The notes under the pieces: model-generated
Database searches by the model: none
Seen by the model: the letters and a program-made list of their open reading frames with translations, nothing else
Told to the model about the DNA's origin: nothing
DNA from: DATAXP01 sp036272935
GTDB lineage: Bacteria; Planctomycetota; Planctomycetia; Pirellulales; PNKZ01
DNA: 64,000 bases
Direction: 5' to 3'
Assembly: GCA_036272935.1 (NCBI GenBank)
Contig: DATAXP010000050.1
Location: 5,592 to 69,591, forward strand
In this document: positions 8,153 to 15,410 of the stretch, one piece after another
How positions within the stretch are numbered: position 1 is the stretch's first letter
Layout: every line of letters begins with the position of its first letter
Translations under genes and position numbers: made by a program

Positions 8153-10037
8153 CGTTGCCCTGCGCGGCGACGCCGTAGATCACGCCGACGCTCCCTTCCT
8201 GGATCGCTGAAGGGATCGGGTCTTCGAGGAACGGACTCTGCTTCACCACCGCCAGGTAACAACCCGGGGCGACGTAATGCTCGGGATGATCCTTGAGCTG
8301 GGCCAGCGACAAGTTCCAGCGCTCTTCAAACAGGCCGCGCAGCGTTCGGGCCGAGGCGGCCGGTGGGCCGTCGGTCTTTCGCCTTTCAAGGGTGCGCTCC
8401 GCGCCGGCGGGCAACTCGCGCGCGACGCCGGCCATGCCGTCCTCGTCGAGGTAATACAGCGAGTCGATGTCGGTGCCCAGGCCGTTGACGACCGTGACGG
8501 CGCCGTCCGCGGCCTTGCGGAAGGTGAGTCGTTCGCGGCGAGTTTCGCTTTTGCGGATGCCGAAGCACGCCGGCACTCGTGCGACGACCCAGCCGGAATC
8601 GAGGTGCTGATCGCGCGACCAGTCGGCGGTCAACGCCCGGCCCCCTCCAATCCGAATGCCAGGCTGATTGTCGATCGAGTGCAGCCGTGTTACCTCGGTC
8701 TCGTACGAGAAGTGCAGTCCGTCGGGCGGAGTCAACGGACAGTAGTACGAAACGTAACCCAGGGTGGTCGCCCGATGCGCGTTCTCATCCAACAGCGTGA
8801 CCAGCGCGGTGCGCCCGCGGCCGGTGATCCCTTCCGACAGCAGCGAATAGGTAAACACCGCCAGGCAAGTGGCCAGCGACATCGCCGGCACGTTCCACCA
8901 CAACCACATCCGCTTGCGGCGGCGCGATAACATCCACACGTTCACCGGACCAATGCCGACCGCGAAGCCGATCACCACCAGCAGCAACCCCCGCACCGGC
9001 ACGCTCACATCGCTGACAATCTCGACCATGCGGTCGCTGGGCGCGACTTTCGGTTTCACTGCCGCGGTCCACAACTCCTGGGGCCAGCGCGCGGCGATTG
9101 GCGCGCGACGGACCAAGCCGAAGCCCACATAATCTGGCGCTCCATCGCCCCCGCGCAGCGGCTTGGGCACCAGCTCCTCGAACGGCTTCTCGTTGCTTCC
9201 TTGCACCAGCACAATGCCGCCGGCCTCGACGAACCGCCGCACAGCCAACAGCACGTCGGCCGGAAGCGATGCGATTTCGCGGTCGGTCAGCAGCACCGCG
9301 TCGTACAACGTGTAGCCGAGCCAATGGGAACTCCACTCGTTCGCGGCCGACTCGCTGCGGCAGAAAGTGATCTCGTTGGTGTGCGCCGCGCGCACTTGGT
9401 CCTTATAGTCCTGCGAGATTCCGCGGCTCGTTAGCACCACCAATGGTGAACGCGACACTCGGCCAAGCCACGTGCGAATCAGCGGGCTCGGCAGTTCCAC
9501 CAACTCTTCTTGCCGCTCTCCATCGATTTCGACGGCCAAACGCTCGTCCGTCGTCGGCAACATGGGCTGGAACAGCGAGACAACTACCGTGGAGCCGTGG
9601 TTCGCCTGCACGGAGCGCGTGTTCTGTTTCAAGTAGTCGCTGAAATGACCATAGTCGTTCGCCGGCGTGATGAGGCGCACCCGGTAGTCCGCCGTCTTCG
9701 AGCGGTTGCGCAGCACGATGCGATGCTCGACGTAGCCGCTCACGGGCATTTCCGCCGGACTGCCTTCGACCGCGGGCTGCGGCTCGACGGCGACTTCCAG
9801 CGAGCCGTATCGAGCCGCCAGCGCGGGCGTCGCCGCGCCGAGGAGCCAGCACGCGACGATCATGCCGTGACGCACGAGCCTATCCGAAAACCGTCTACCA
9901 ACGGGGAGTCGCGTGGGGCAGACATTCTTGTCTGCCGTGAAGATCGTGACCGAAGGCAGGCAGGAATGCCTGCCCCACGCGGTTTTCGGATAGGCACCTA
10001 GAAACGGCCCAAGGCAAAATCGTCGCCGAGCGTTCAT
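8142..10037 (-). CDS. Membrane protein of the MoxR operon, 5' end altered by a palindromic repeat
   Basis: About 631 residues from the ATG at 10037, which overlaps the MoxR stop as ATGA. Residues about 15-53 are encoded by the long palindrome at 9879-9994; only after it comes a normal signal sequence (MIVACWLLGAATPALA, starting at codon 9863). Translation may therefore start at 9863 instead, giving 573 residues, but no clear Shine-Dalgarno site precedes that ATG. The mature part has a beta-rich N-terminal half and an amidotransferase-like segment (AVLLTDREIASLPAD to GGIVLVQGSNEKP). Two membrane helices follow (GLLLVVIGFAVGIGPVNVW and the next hydrophobic stretch), then a soluble tail. It lies between the MoxR and ABC genes, which argues for an accessory role in the same complex. 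Function unknown. Confidence 0.75.
   Translation of the reverse strand: MNARRRFCLGPFLGAYPKTAWGRHSCLPSVTIFTADKNVCPTRLPVGRRFSDRLVRHGMIVACWLLGAATPALAARYGSLEVAVEPQPAVEGSPAEMPVSGYVEHRIVLRNRSKTADYRVRLITPANDYGHFSDYLKQNTRSVQANHGSTVVVSLFQPMLPTTDERLAVEIDGERQEELVELPSPLIRTWLGRVSRSPLVVLTSRGISQDYKDQVRAAHTNEITFCRSESAANEWSSHWLGYTLYDAVLLTDREIASLPADVLLAVRRFVEAGGIVLVQGSNEKPFEELVPKPLRGGDGAPDYVGFGLVRRAPIAARWPQELWTAAVKPKVAPSDRMVEIVSDVSVPVRGLLLVVIGFAVGIGPVNVWMLSRRRKRMWLWWNVPAMSLATCLAVFTYSLLSEGITGRGRTALVTLLDENAHRATTLGYVSYYCPLTPPDGLHFSYETEVTRLHSIDNQPGIRIGGGRALTADWSRDQHLDSGWVVARVPACFGIRKSETRRERLTFRKAADGAVTVVNGLGTDIDSLYYLDEDGMAGVARELPAGAERTLERRKTDGPPAASARTLRGLFEERWNLSLAQLKDHPEHYVAPGCYLAVVKQSPFLEDPIPSAIQEGSVGVIYGVAAQGNDGR
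9879..9994. repeat. Long palindromic repeat, copy 1 (inside an operon gene)
   Basis: The ends are perfect inverted repeats (cctatccgaaaacc / ggttttcggatagg). Inside them, gtggggcagacattcttgtc faces ggcaggaatgcctgccccac around a centre containing agatcgtgaccgaag. It shares the same core with the copy at 12693-12807. It lies within the first ~55 codons of the membrane-protein gene and stays open in that frame. No coding capacity of its own. Confidence 0.9.
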
Positions 10038-11119
10038 GCGCGGACCTCGTCGGCTGGCTCGATGCGCACGTCGGCGGGCAGGTTCAGCTCGGCCTCGTCG
10101 AGCCGATCGAGCAATTGCTCGATGACCGCCAGCGTGCCGATCTGGTCGAAGCGGGCCTTGTAATTGAGGATCAGGCGATGGTTCAGCACGGGGGCCGCCA
10201 CCGCCCGCACGTCCTCGAACCCCGCGCTCGGTCGGCCGTCGACGAGCGCGTGGCCGCGCGCCGCCTCGGCCATGGCGATCGCCGCCCGCGGCGAGGCGCC
10301 GTAGGTGACGTAGGCGTTGACGTGGGTGGTCGCCTCCGTGGCGCGGGGATGCGTCGCCGCCACCAGCCGCGAGATGTACCGGCACACCGGCCGCGGAAGG
10401 TAAATGCGCTCCATCGTGGCGAACAGCCGCTCGAGATCGATGGCCGAGAGCGGCTGCGTGGGAGCAGGTGGCTCGCCGCGGCGGCGCGTGGCGATGATCT
10501 CGGTCAGCACGTCGACATTCACGCCCGACACCGACAGCTTGAACAGGAACCGGTCGAGCTGCGCTTCGGGCAGCGGATACGTTCCTTCCAGCTCGATGGG
10601 ATTCTGGCTGGCCAGCACGAAGAACGGACGCGGCAGCTCGCGAGTTTGTCCGAGCAGCGTCACCGAACTTTCTTGCATCGCCTCGAGCAGCGCCGACTGC
10701 GTCTTGGGCGAGGCGCGGTTGATCTCGTCGGCCAGTAGGATGTTCGTGAACACGGGGCCAGGCTGGAAGGTCATCTCGCGCCCGCCGCCCGGCGCCTCGC
10801 GCAGGATATGCGTGCCTAGGATGTCGCTGGGCATCAGGTCGGGCGTGAACTGCACGCGATTGAATGCCAGGTGCAGCGTCTGCCCGAGCGCCTTGATGAG
10901 CGCCGTCTTACCGACGCCGGGCAACCCTTCGAGCAGGATGTGCCCACGGCTCAAAATGCCGACCAGCACCATGCGATGAAGCTGCTCGCGGCCGAGCAAC
11001 GTTTGATCGAGTTGGCGAAGCACTTGCCGGACCAACTCGCTGGCCGCCGATAGTTCATCCGGCGCTAGCAGCGCCGCGTGTGGTGCGGTGGCCGGAACTT
11101 GGTCGAGTTGCTGCGTCAT
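10034..11119 (-). CDS. MoxR family AAA+ ATPase
   Basis: 361 residues. Walker A GLPGVGKT (65-72), Walker B LLADEINRASPKTQ (D131-E132), sensor 1 in LASQNPIELEGTYPLPEAQ and the arginine-finger region QLDRFLFKL are complete. MoxR ATPases are chaperone-like motors that act on VWA-domain proteins, three of which (DUF58, BatA-like and double-VWA) lie downstream in this operon. The ATG overlaps the upstream gene by 4 bases, and its stop overlaps the next start. A strong, unexceptional family member. Confidence 0.95.
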   Translation of the reverse strand: MTQQLDQVPATAPHAALLAPDELSAASELVRQVLRQLDQTLLGREQLHRMVLVGILSRGHILLEGLPGVGKTALIKALGQTLHLAFNRVQFTPDLMPSDILGTHILREAPGGGREMTFQPGPVFTNILLADEINRASPKTQSALLEAMQESSVTLLGQTRELPRPFFVLASQNPIELEGTYPLPEAQLDRFLFKLSVSGVNVDVLTEIIATRRRGEPPAPTQPLSAIDLERLFATMERIYLPRPVCRYISRLVAATHPRATEATTHVNAYVTYGASPRAAIAMAEAARGHALVDGRPSAGFEDVRAVAAPVLNHRLILNYKARFDQIGTLAVIEQLLDRLDEAELNLPADVRIEPADEVRA

Positions 11120-12540
11120 GGGTTTGCGGCTGGGGCCGTTTTGCCCGCCGGCTCACGGGTGAAATAGCGTCCGATGATCTTGCGATGCTCGGGCAGGATG
11201 ACTTGGGTGCGTGCCGATCCGCGGCCGGCCGTCGACGGATCGAGTGAACCGCCGCCGCTCGTGTCGCTGGGGTGCTCGGCAGTCGGATCGGCGATGCTGA
11301 TGCCTTGCAAGCGGCTTTCTTGCAGCAGCGCCGCTCCCGGCGGGAGCACCTTTTCCTGAAAGGCGACGTCATCGCGATTCGCACCGTCGTTCCAGGTCAT
11401 CTCGGCGTCGCCGCGGCCGCGGTTGATGCCGCCGCGACCCGGCTTCTTGCACCCGGCGATGCAATGGCCGACCTCCGAAGCGTTCTGACACTCGCACAAC
11501 ATCTTCTTCAAGGCTTCGGGATCGGTCTTCAATTGCTTGCGCAGCTCGGCCAGCCGCGCGCCGTCGATCAGCTTGCTCGCGGCGAGCTTGTCGAGCTTGG
11601 CCAGATCGCACGCCTTGCACTTCCCTAGCGTGCGAGCCAGCTCGGCAAGCTGCCTGGCGTCGAGCGCACCGGTGCGCAACTGCTCTTTCAACGCTTCGGG
11701 AAGCTCGCCGGCCAGCAGGTGATCTTCCTCGGCTGCCTGCTGCACGTCGTCGGCGAGCGTCTTCATTGCTTCGCCGAGCTCGCGAGCCGCCATTTCGTCT
11801 TGAGCCTGGTCGAGCGCCGAGGCTAGTTCTTCCGCGCGGGCGGCGCGCTCGGCATTCCGCGCGGCGTCTTCGGCGGCGTCGGCCGTGGCGTTGGCGATCG
11901 CCTGCTCGAGATGGTCCATCGCTTCCCAGGTCTTCGCTGGATCGTCGCCGGAAGCGTCGTGCTCGAGTTGCTCAAGGGCCGCCTCCAGGCTCTTGGCCCG
12001 CTCGGGCGGAAGAATTTGTTCTTCTTTCAGCAGATCGACCTTCTCGGCGAGCTTTTCAATCTCGGCGCCGACGAGCAATCGCCGCGAGCCGGCGTCATCG
12101 AACAACTCGATCGGCACGAGGAAGCTGGCCAGCACGAACACAGCGCAGCACAGCAACATCGCGATCTGTCGATGGCCTTGCCAACGGATACGCGGCTGCG
12201 GCGCGTCGGGCACGGGAATCGGCCACGCGCTGGAACCGAGATCACCAGCGGCCATCAACAGGCCGCCGCAGTTCCAATGAGCATCGAGCATTGCGCGGAC
12301 CGCAGCGGTCGAAGGCCGACGCCGAGCGCCGACCATCACACCGGCAACCGCAGCGACCGCCACGCCGATGAATCCCCATAGCAGCGGCTGCCACGGCATC
12401 AACAGCACGCCGCGCAACACGAGCACCGCGACACCCCAGGCGACAAGCCAGGCCGAGAGAACGACAACCGCGGTTCGCAGTCCAAGGACAGCGGCGATTC
12501 GCGCGCGTGTGCCGGCGATGACTCGCTCGTGATCGGTCAT
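11116..12540 (-). CDS. Coiled-coil membrane protein with Cys-rich segment, first gene of the MoxR operon
   Basis: About 474 residues from ATG 12540; an in-frame ATG at 12585 is less likely. Two close hydrophobic helices (about 20-75) and a third (about 122-142) anchor an Ala/Glu/Lys-rich coiled-coil region (about 150-310). A Cys-rich part follows: CKAC, then CEC, then C-x6-C-x3-C within ~70 residues, ending in a Gly/Arg stretch GRGGINRGRG. The Cys spacing could bind a metal, but this is not a family I know. The Lys/Glu coiled coil resembles the large glutamine-rich membrane proteins that precede MoxR genes in planctomycetes. It heads the operon; its stop overlaps the MoxR start as ATGA. Function unknown. 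Confidence 0.75.
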   Translation of the reverse strand: MTDHERVIAGTRARIAAVLGLRTAVVVLSAWLVAWGVAVLVLRGVLLMPWQPLLWGFIGVAVAAVAGVMVGARRRPSTAAVRAMLDAHWNCGGLLMAAGDLGSSAWPIPVPDAPQPRIRWQGHRQIAMLLCCAVFVLASFLVPIELFDDAGSRRLLVGAEIEKLAEKVDLLKEEQILPPERAKSLEAALEQLEHDASGDDPAKTWEAMDHLEQAIANATADAAEDAARNAERAARAEELASALDQAQDEMAARELGEAMKTLADDVQQAAEEDHLLAGELPEALKEQLRTGALDARQLAELARTLGKCKACDLAKLDKLAASKLIDGARLAELRKQLKTDPEALKKMLCECQNASEVGHCIAGCKKPGRGGINRGRGDAEMTWNDGANRDDVAFQEKVLPPGAALLQESRLQGISIADPTAEHPSDTSGGGSLDPSTAGRGSARTQVILPEHRKIIGRYFTREPAGKTAPAANP

Positions 12541-12692
12541 GGAGTCCACCCGCCGCTCTACCGGGAACGTGCCCGAGAAAGGCATGACGATGCTGCGAGC
12601 CGATTTGCTTGCGGCGTGGCCCCTGACTCCATCGCCACTCTTATCCTACCCCTTCCGGCAAGCGGATCAACTAGGCGTCGCCTGACTTGCAA

Positions 12693-12807
12693 CCTATCCG
12701 AGAACCACTTCCAACCTGGTGGTCGCGTGGGGCAGACATTCTTGTCTGCCTTCAAGATCGTGACCGAAGCCAGGCAGGAATGCCTGCCCCACGCGGTTCT
12801 CGGATAG
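12693..12807. repeat. Long palindromic repeat, copy 2 (intergenic)
   Basis: Same element as 9879-9994, here between the MoxR operon (start 12540) and hisB (stop 12864). The ends read cctatccgagaacc / ggttctcggatag, so the G/A difference from copy 1 is matched by a compensating change in the other arm, which keeps the stem paired. The core gtggggcagacattcttgtc is identical; the centre differs by a few bases. Confidence 0.9.
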
Positions 12808-12863
12808 ATTTCTACTCCTCCCGAATCATGGGTCCGAACGGCGGATTACGCACCGCGGAGCAA

Positions 12864-13454
12864 TCAGCCCAACGTCCCCTTGGTGCTTGGCACGCCGGAG
12901 CAGCGGGGATCGTGCTCGACGGCCATTCGCAGCGCTCGCGCGGTCGCCTTGAAGATCGCCTCGCTGATGTGATGGCTGTTGCGGCCGTGGTGCAGCACGA
13001 CGTGTAGATTGCACAGGGCGTTGGCGGCGACGGCCTGCCAAAAGTCCTCGACCAGCTCGCTGTCGAAGTCGCCGATCTTGGGCGACGGGATTGGCGACTG
13101 GAACACCAGGAAGTACCGGCCGCTGAGATCGATCGCACTAGTGACCAACGTCTCTTCCATCGGCAGCGTGAAGTGACCATAGCGGCGGATTCCCACTTTA
13201 TCGCCCAAGGCCTGGCGCAGCGCCTGGCCAAAGCAGATGCCGGTATCCTCGACCGTGTGGTGCTGGTCGACGTGCAGATCGCCCTTGGCCTGCACGACCA
13301 GGTCGATCGCCGCGTGGCGCGCCAGCAGCGTGAGCATGTGATCGAAAAAGCCGACGCCGGTGGCAATGTTCGACGTGCCGCTGCCGTCGAGATTCAGATC
13401 GAGGTGAATCTCGGTCTCAGCCGTCTTGCGATCAATGTGTGCAGTGCGTGGCAT
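12864..13454 (-). CDS. hisB: Imidazoleglycerol-phosphate dehydratase
   Basis: 196 residues, the normal length of a stand-alone HisB, without the phosphatase domain of the E. coli fusion. The start MPRTAHIDRKTAET fits the family N-terminus; upstream ATGs in the same frame precede non-homologous sequence. The two metal-binding repeats are present: HHTVEDTGICFGQAL and HHGRNSHHISEAIFKA. It converts imidazole-glycerol phosphate to imidazole-acetol phosphate in histidine synthesis. It lies downstream of hisD and hisC on the same strand, separated from hisC by a DUF4160 remnant and a DUF2442 gene. Confidence 0.96.
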   Translation of the reverse strand: MPRTAHIDRKTAETEIHLDLNLDGSGTSNIATGVGFFDHMLTLLARHAAIDLVVQAKGDLHVDQHHTVEDTGICFGQALRQALGDKVGIRRYGHFTLPMEETLVTSAIDLSGRYFLVFQSPIPSPKIGDFDSELVEDFWQAVAANALCNLHVVLHHGRNSHHISEAIFKATARALRMAVEHDPRCSGVPSTKGTLG

Positions 13455-13468
13455 GCGGAATGGGAATG

Positions 13469-13726
13469 TTAGGCGTTGGATGTGGCTGCGGATACAGCCA
13501 TCTCGTAGAGTGCTTCCGGGGCGAAGTCGGCACCATTCGGCCAAACCACCGTGCCGCAAACCTCGTCGAGCCGAGCTTGAGCGAAGAACTCGGGGTCACG
13601 GAGTGGCAGAAAAATAGGACTGTCCAGAAAACGCTTCACATCGACGGTTTTCAGCGTGCCGTCATTGAATCGCAACCGCAACCTTTGCGGGCCACAAACG
13701 TCGGCTTCAACAATGCGAAGAATCAT
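13469..13726 (-). CDS. DUF2442 domain-containing protein
   Basis: 85 residues, matching the whole DUF2442 family length. Recognisable features are the early LRLRFNDGTLKTVDV strand pair, the FLPLRDPEFFAQARLDE helix and the WPNGADFAPEALYEMA tail. Family members usually sit directly behind a DUF4160 gene and have been suggested to be toxin-antitoxin-like or phage-related; no activity is known. Here it follows a damaged DUF4160 gene by 5 bases and precedes hisB by 14, so it is probably read as part of the his transcript. Confidence 0.85.
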   Translation of the reverse strand: MILRIVEADVCGPQRLRLRFNDGTLKTVDVKRFLDSPIFLPLRDPEFFAQARLDEVCGTVVWPNGADFAPEALYEMAVSAATSNA

Positions 13727-13731
13727 ATGCG

Positions 13732-13931
13732 TTAATCCAATGGCGGAACCGCCTGCAGCGGTTGCCCCGCACGAGCCAATTCCCAATCGCGTACCAAAGC
13801 TTCCCGATGCACCGTCAACCATTCCTCGACGAGCGCTGCGGCTCGCCGTAGATCGCGTGGAAGCGTGGCGGAGCGTGGTCACGGTAATACATGTACACCG
13901 CGATTCCGTAAAACGTTGAGATACGCGGCAT
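13732..13931 (-). pseudogene. DUF4160 gene with internal deletion and frameshift
   Basis: Translating the minus strand from ATG 13931 gives the classical DUF4160 start (MPRISTFYGIAVYMYYRDHA then PPRFHA). The frame then runs into a stop after 36 codons. The family C-terminus continues in another frame (RDLRRAAALVEEWLTVHREA, then the DWELARAG helix) and ends at 13732. About 15-20 family residues between the two parts are missing. The total of 200 bases is not a multiple of three. This is a broken partner of the DUF2442 gene; a sequencing deletion is the alternative. Confidence 0.75.
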
Positions 13932-13947
13932 CGCTGCTTATCCAAGT

Positions 13948-15003
13948 TTACGATGTCCGCAGTGCGTCGCTCAACAATCGCAGGCACGCCTCGATCTGCT
14001 CGTCGCTCCCGACGCTGATTCGCAGGCCGTCGCCCCAGCCGGCGTAGTTCATGCAGCGCACCAGCACGCGGTTCGCCTTCAGGTGCTCGTACAACGGTCG
14101 TACCGGTTGCACCGGATGCGGCGCCCAGACGAAATTTGCCTGCGACTCGACCGCGGCGAAGCCCAGCTCGCGCAGCCCCGCCGTGAGCCGTGAGCGCGTG
14201 GCGAGAATCTTGCGGCGGGTATCGGCCAGCCAGGCCTGGTCGTCGATCGCGGCGGTGGCGGCGGCGATCGACAGGGCATCGACATTGTACGAATCCTTGA
14301 TCTTCACCAGCCCCGCGATCACCTGCGGCTGCGCGACAACGAAGCCGAACCGCAGCCCCGCCAAGGCATACGACTTGCTCAGGCTGCGCGACACCATAAT
14401 CTTTTCGTTCCGCTCGACCAGCCGTAGGCAGTTCGTGTCGGCGAAATCGACATACGCTTCGTCGACCAATAAAGGACACGGCAAGCGCTCAGCAAGTTCG
14501 AGCACGCGCTCGGGAGACAGTACCGTGCCCGACGGGCTATTGGGATTCGGCAGAAACGCGAGCCGCAGCCGCTCGGCCGGTCGGCAAAAGTCGTCCGACA
14601 GCGACCAGTCGGGATTGAAGCGGACCTCCTGGCTGTCGGCGGCCTGAATCTCGGCCAAGGTCTTGTAGAGGATGTAGCTGGGGTAAGGCAGGCGCAGCAA
14701 TTGGCCTTCGCCCACGAACGCACGCGTGACCAGCGTGAGGATTTCGTCGCTGCCGTTGGCGGCGAGAATCCAATCGGGATGCACGCCGAGCACGTCGCCG
14801 GCGCGTTGGCGGAACGCGGTGGCCATTGGATCGGGGTAACGGGCCAAGCCCGATTCGAGCGCCGCCAGGATAGCCTGCTTCACCGCTGGCGAGGCCGGGT
14901 ACGGATTCTCGTTGGTGTTCAGCTTGATGAACTTGCCGGCCTGCGGCTGCTCGCCCGGCACGTAGCCCGCCATGCGATCGACGTTGGGGCGGAAGAAGGA
15001 CAT
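13948..15003 (-). CDS. hisC: Histidinol-phosphate aminotransferase
   Basis: 351 residues, full length for class-II aminotransferases of the HisC type. Substrate and cofactor motifs are clear: LNTNENPYP at 28-36, AANGSDEIL at 81-89, NPNSPSGT at 153-160, DEAYVDF at 181-187 and the PLP lysine K210 in SRSLSKSYALAGLRFG. It transaminates imidazole-acetol phosphate with glutamate. It lies between hisD and hisB in the classical D-C-B order, but the junction to hisD contains a four-helix-bundle gene and two heptad arrays; the first array starts only 8 bases upstream of the hisC ATG. Confidence 0.96.
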   Translation of the reverse strand: MSFFRPNVDRMAGYVPGEQPQAGKFIKLNTNENPYPASPAVKQAILAALESGLARYPDPMATAFRQRAGDVLGVHPDWILAANGSDEILTLVTRAFVGEGQLLRLPYPSYILYKTLAEIQAADSQEVRFNPDWSLSDDFCRPAERLRLAFLPNPNSPSGTVLSPERVLELAERLPCPLLVDEAYVDFADTNCLRLVERNEKIMVSRSLSKSYALAGLRFGFVVAQPQVIAGLVKIKDSYNVDALSIAAATAAIDDQAWLADTRRKILATRSRLTAGLRELGFAAVESQANFVWAPHPVQPVRPLYEHLKANRVLVRCMNYAGWGDGLRISVGSDEQIEACLRLLSDALRTS

Positions 15004-15010
15004 TGCGACT

Positions 15011-15047
15011 GGGGAGTGGGGAATGGGGAATGGGGAGTGGGGAATGG
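15011..15047. repeat. Heptad array GGGGAAT/GGGGAGT, direct orientation
   Basis: Five head-to-tail 7-base units (GGGGAGT, GGGGAAT, GGGGAAT, GGGGAGT, GGGGAAT) followed by GG. It is located just upstream of hisC on the minus strand and downstream of the four-helix-bundle gene. The same heptad appears inverted at 15424-15455, on the other side of that gene. Confidence 0.95.
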
Positions 15048-15059
15048 CCGATCGAAGGG

Positions 15060-15410
15060 TCAGCGAGATTTCAAAGTTTTGATCGAGGCGACGGTGATCT
15101 TCAGCAGTTCTTCCGCTTCCTGATGAAGGCTAACCATCTTTTGCTTGGGAACAATATCCGACTCTACAAGTAGTTCAAGCCACAGTATGGTCTCCGAAAG
15201 TTCCTGCTCGACGATGCAAAGCTTGGAAATGAACTCTGCCTTCGATCGCGATCGGCAGGCCTCGCGATAGTTCGCAGCGACGCTGGTGCCCGACCGCAGC
15301 GCTTGTCGGCCAAGGACTTCGGCCTCCACTCGCTTCGGCAACGCGCCGAACATCTTCACGACGCGCACAGCAAAACCTTTCGTGCGGTTCTCAAGTTCCT
15401 CGTTCCGCAT
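15060..15410 (-). CDS. Four-helix-bundle protein (23S rRNA intervening-sequence protein family)
   Basis: 116 residues from MRNEELENRTKGFAVRV; the frame continues upstream only into the heptad array, which would add a spurious MGNGEWAMEGG-type leader. The family signature SGTSVAANYREACRSRSKAE is present, with SKLCIVEQELSETILWLELL forming the next helix. Relatives are encoded in intervening sequences of 23S rRNA genes and as stand-alone genes; the bacterial Avd protein of diversity-generating retroelements has the same fold. Here the gene sits between hisD and hisC with inverted heptad arrays on each side and overlaps the extended hisD frame by 20 bases. No reverse transcriptase is nearby. Function in this setting is unknown. 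Confidence 0.9.
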   Translation of the reverse strand: MRNEELENRTKGFAVRVVKMFGALPKRVEAEVLGRQALRSGTSVAANYREACRSRSKAEFISKLCIVEQELSETILWLELLVESDIVPKQKMVSLHQEAEELLKITVASIKTLKSR

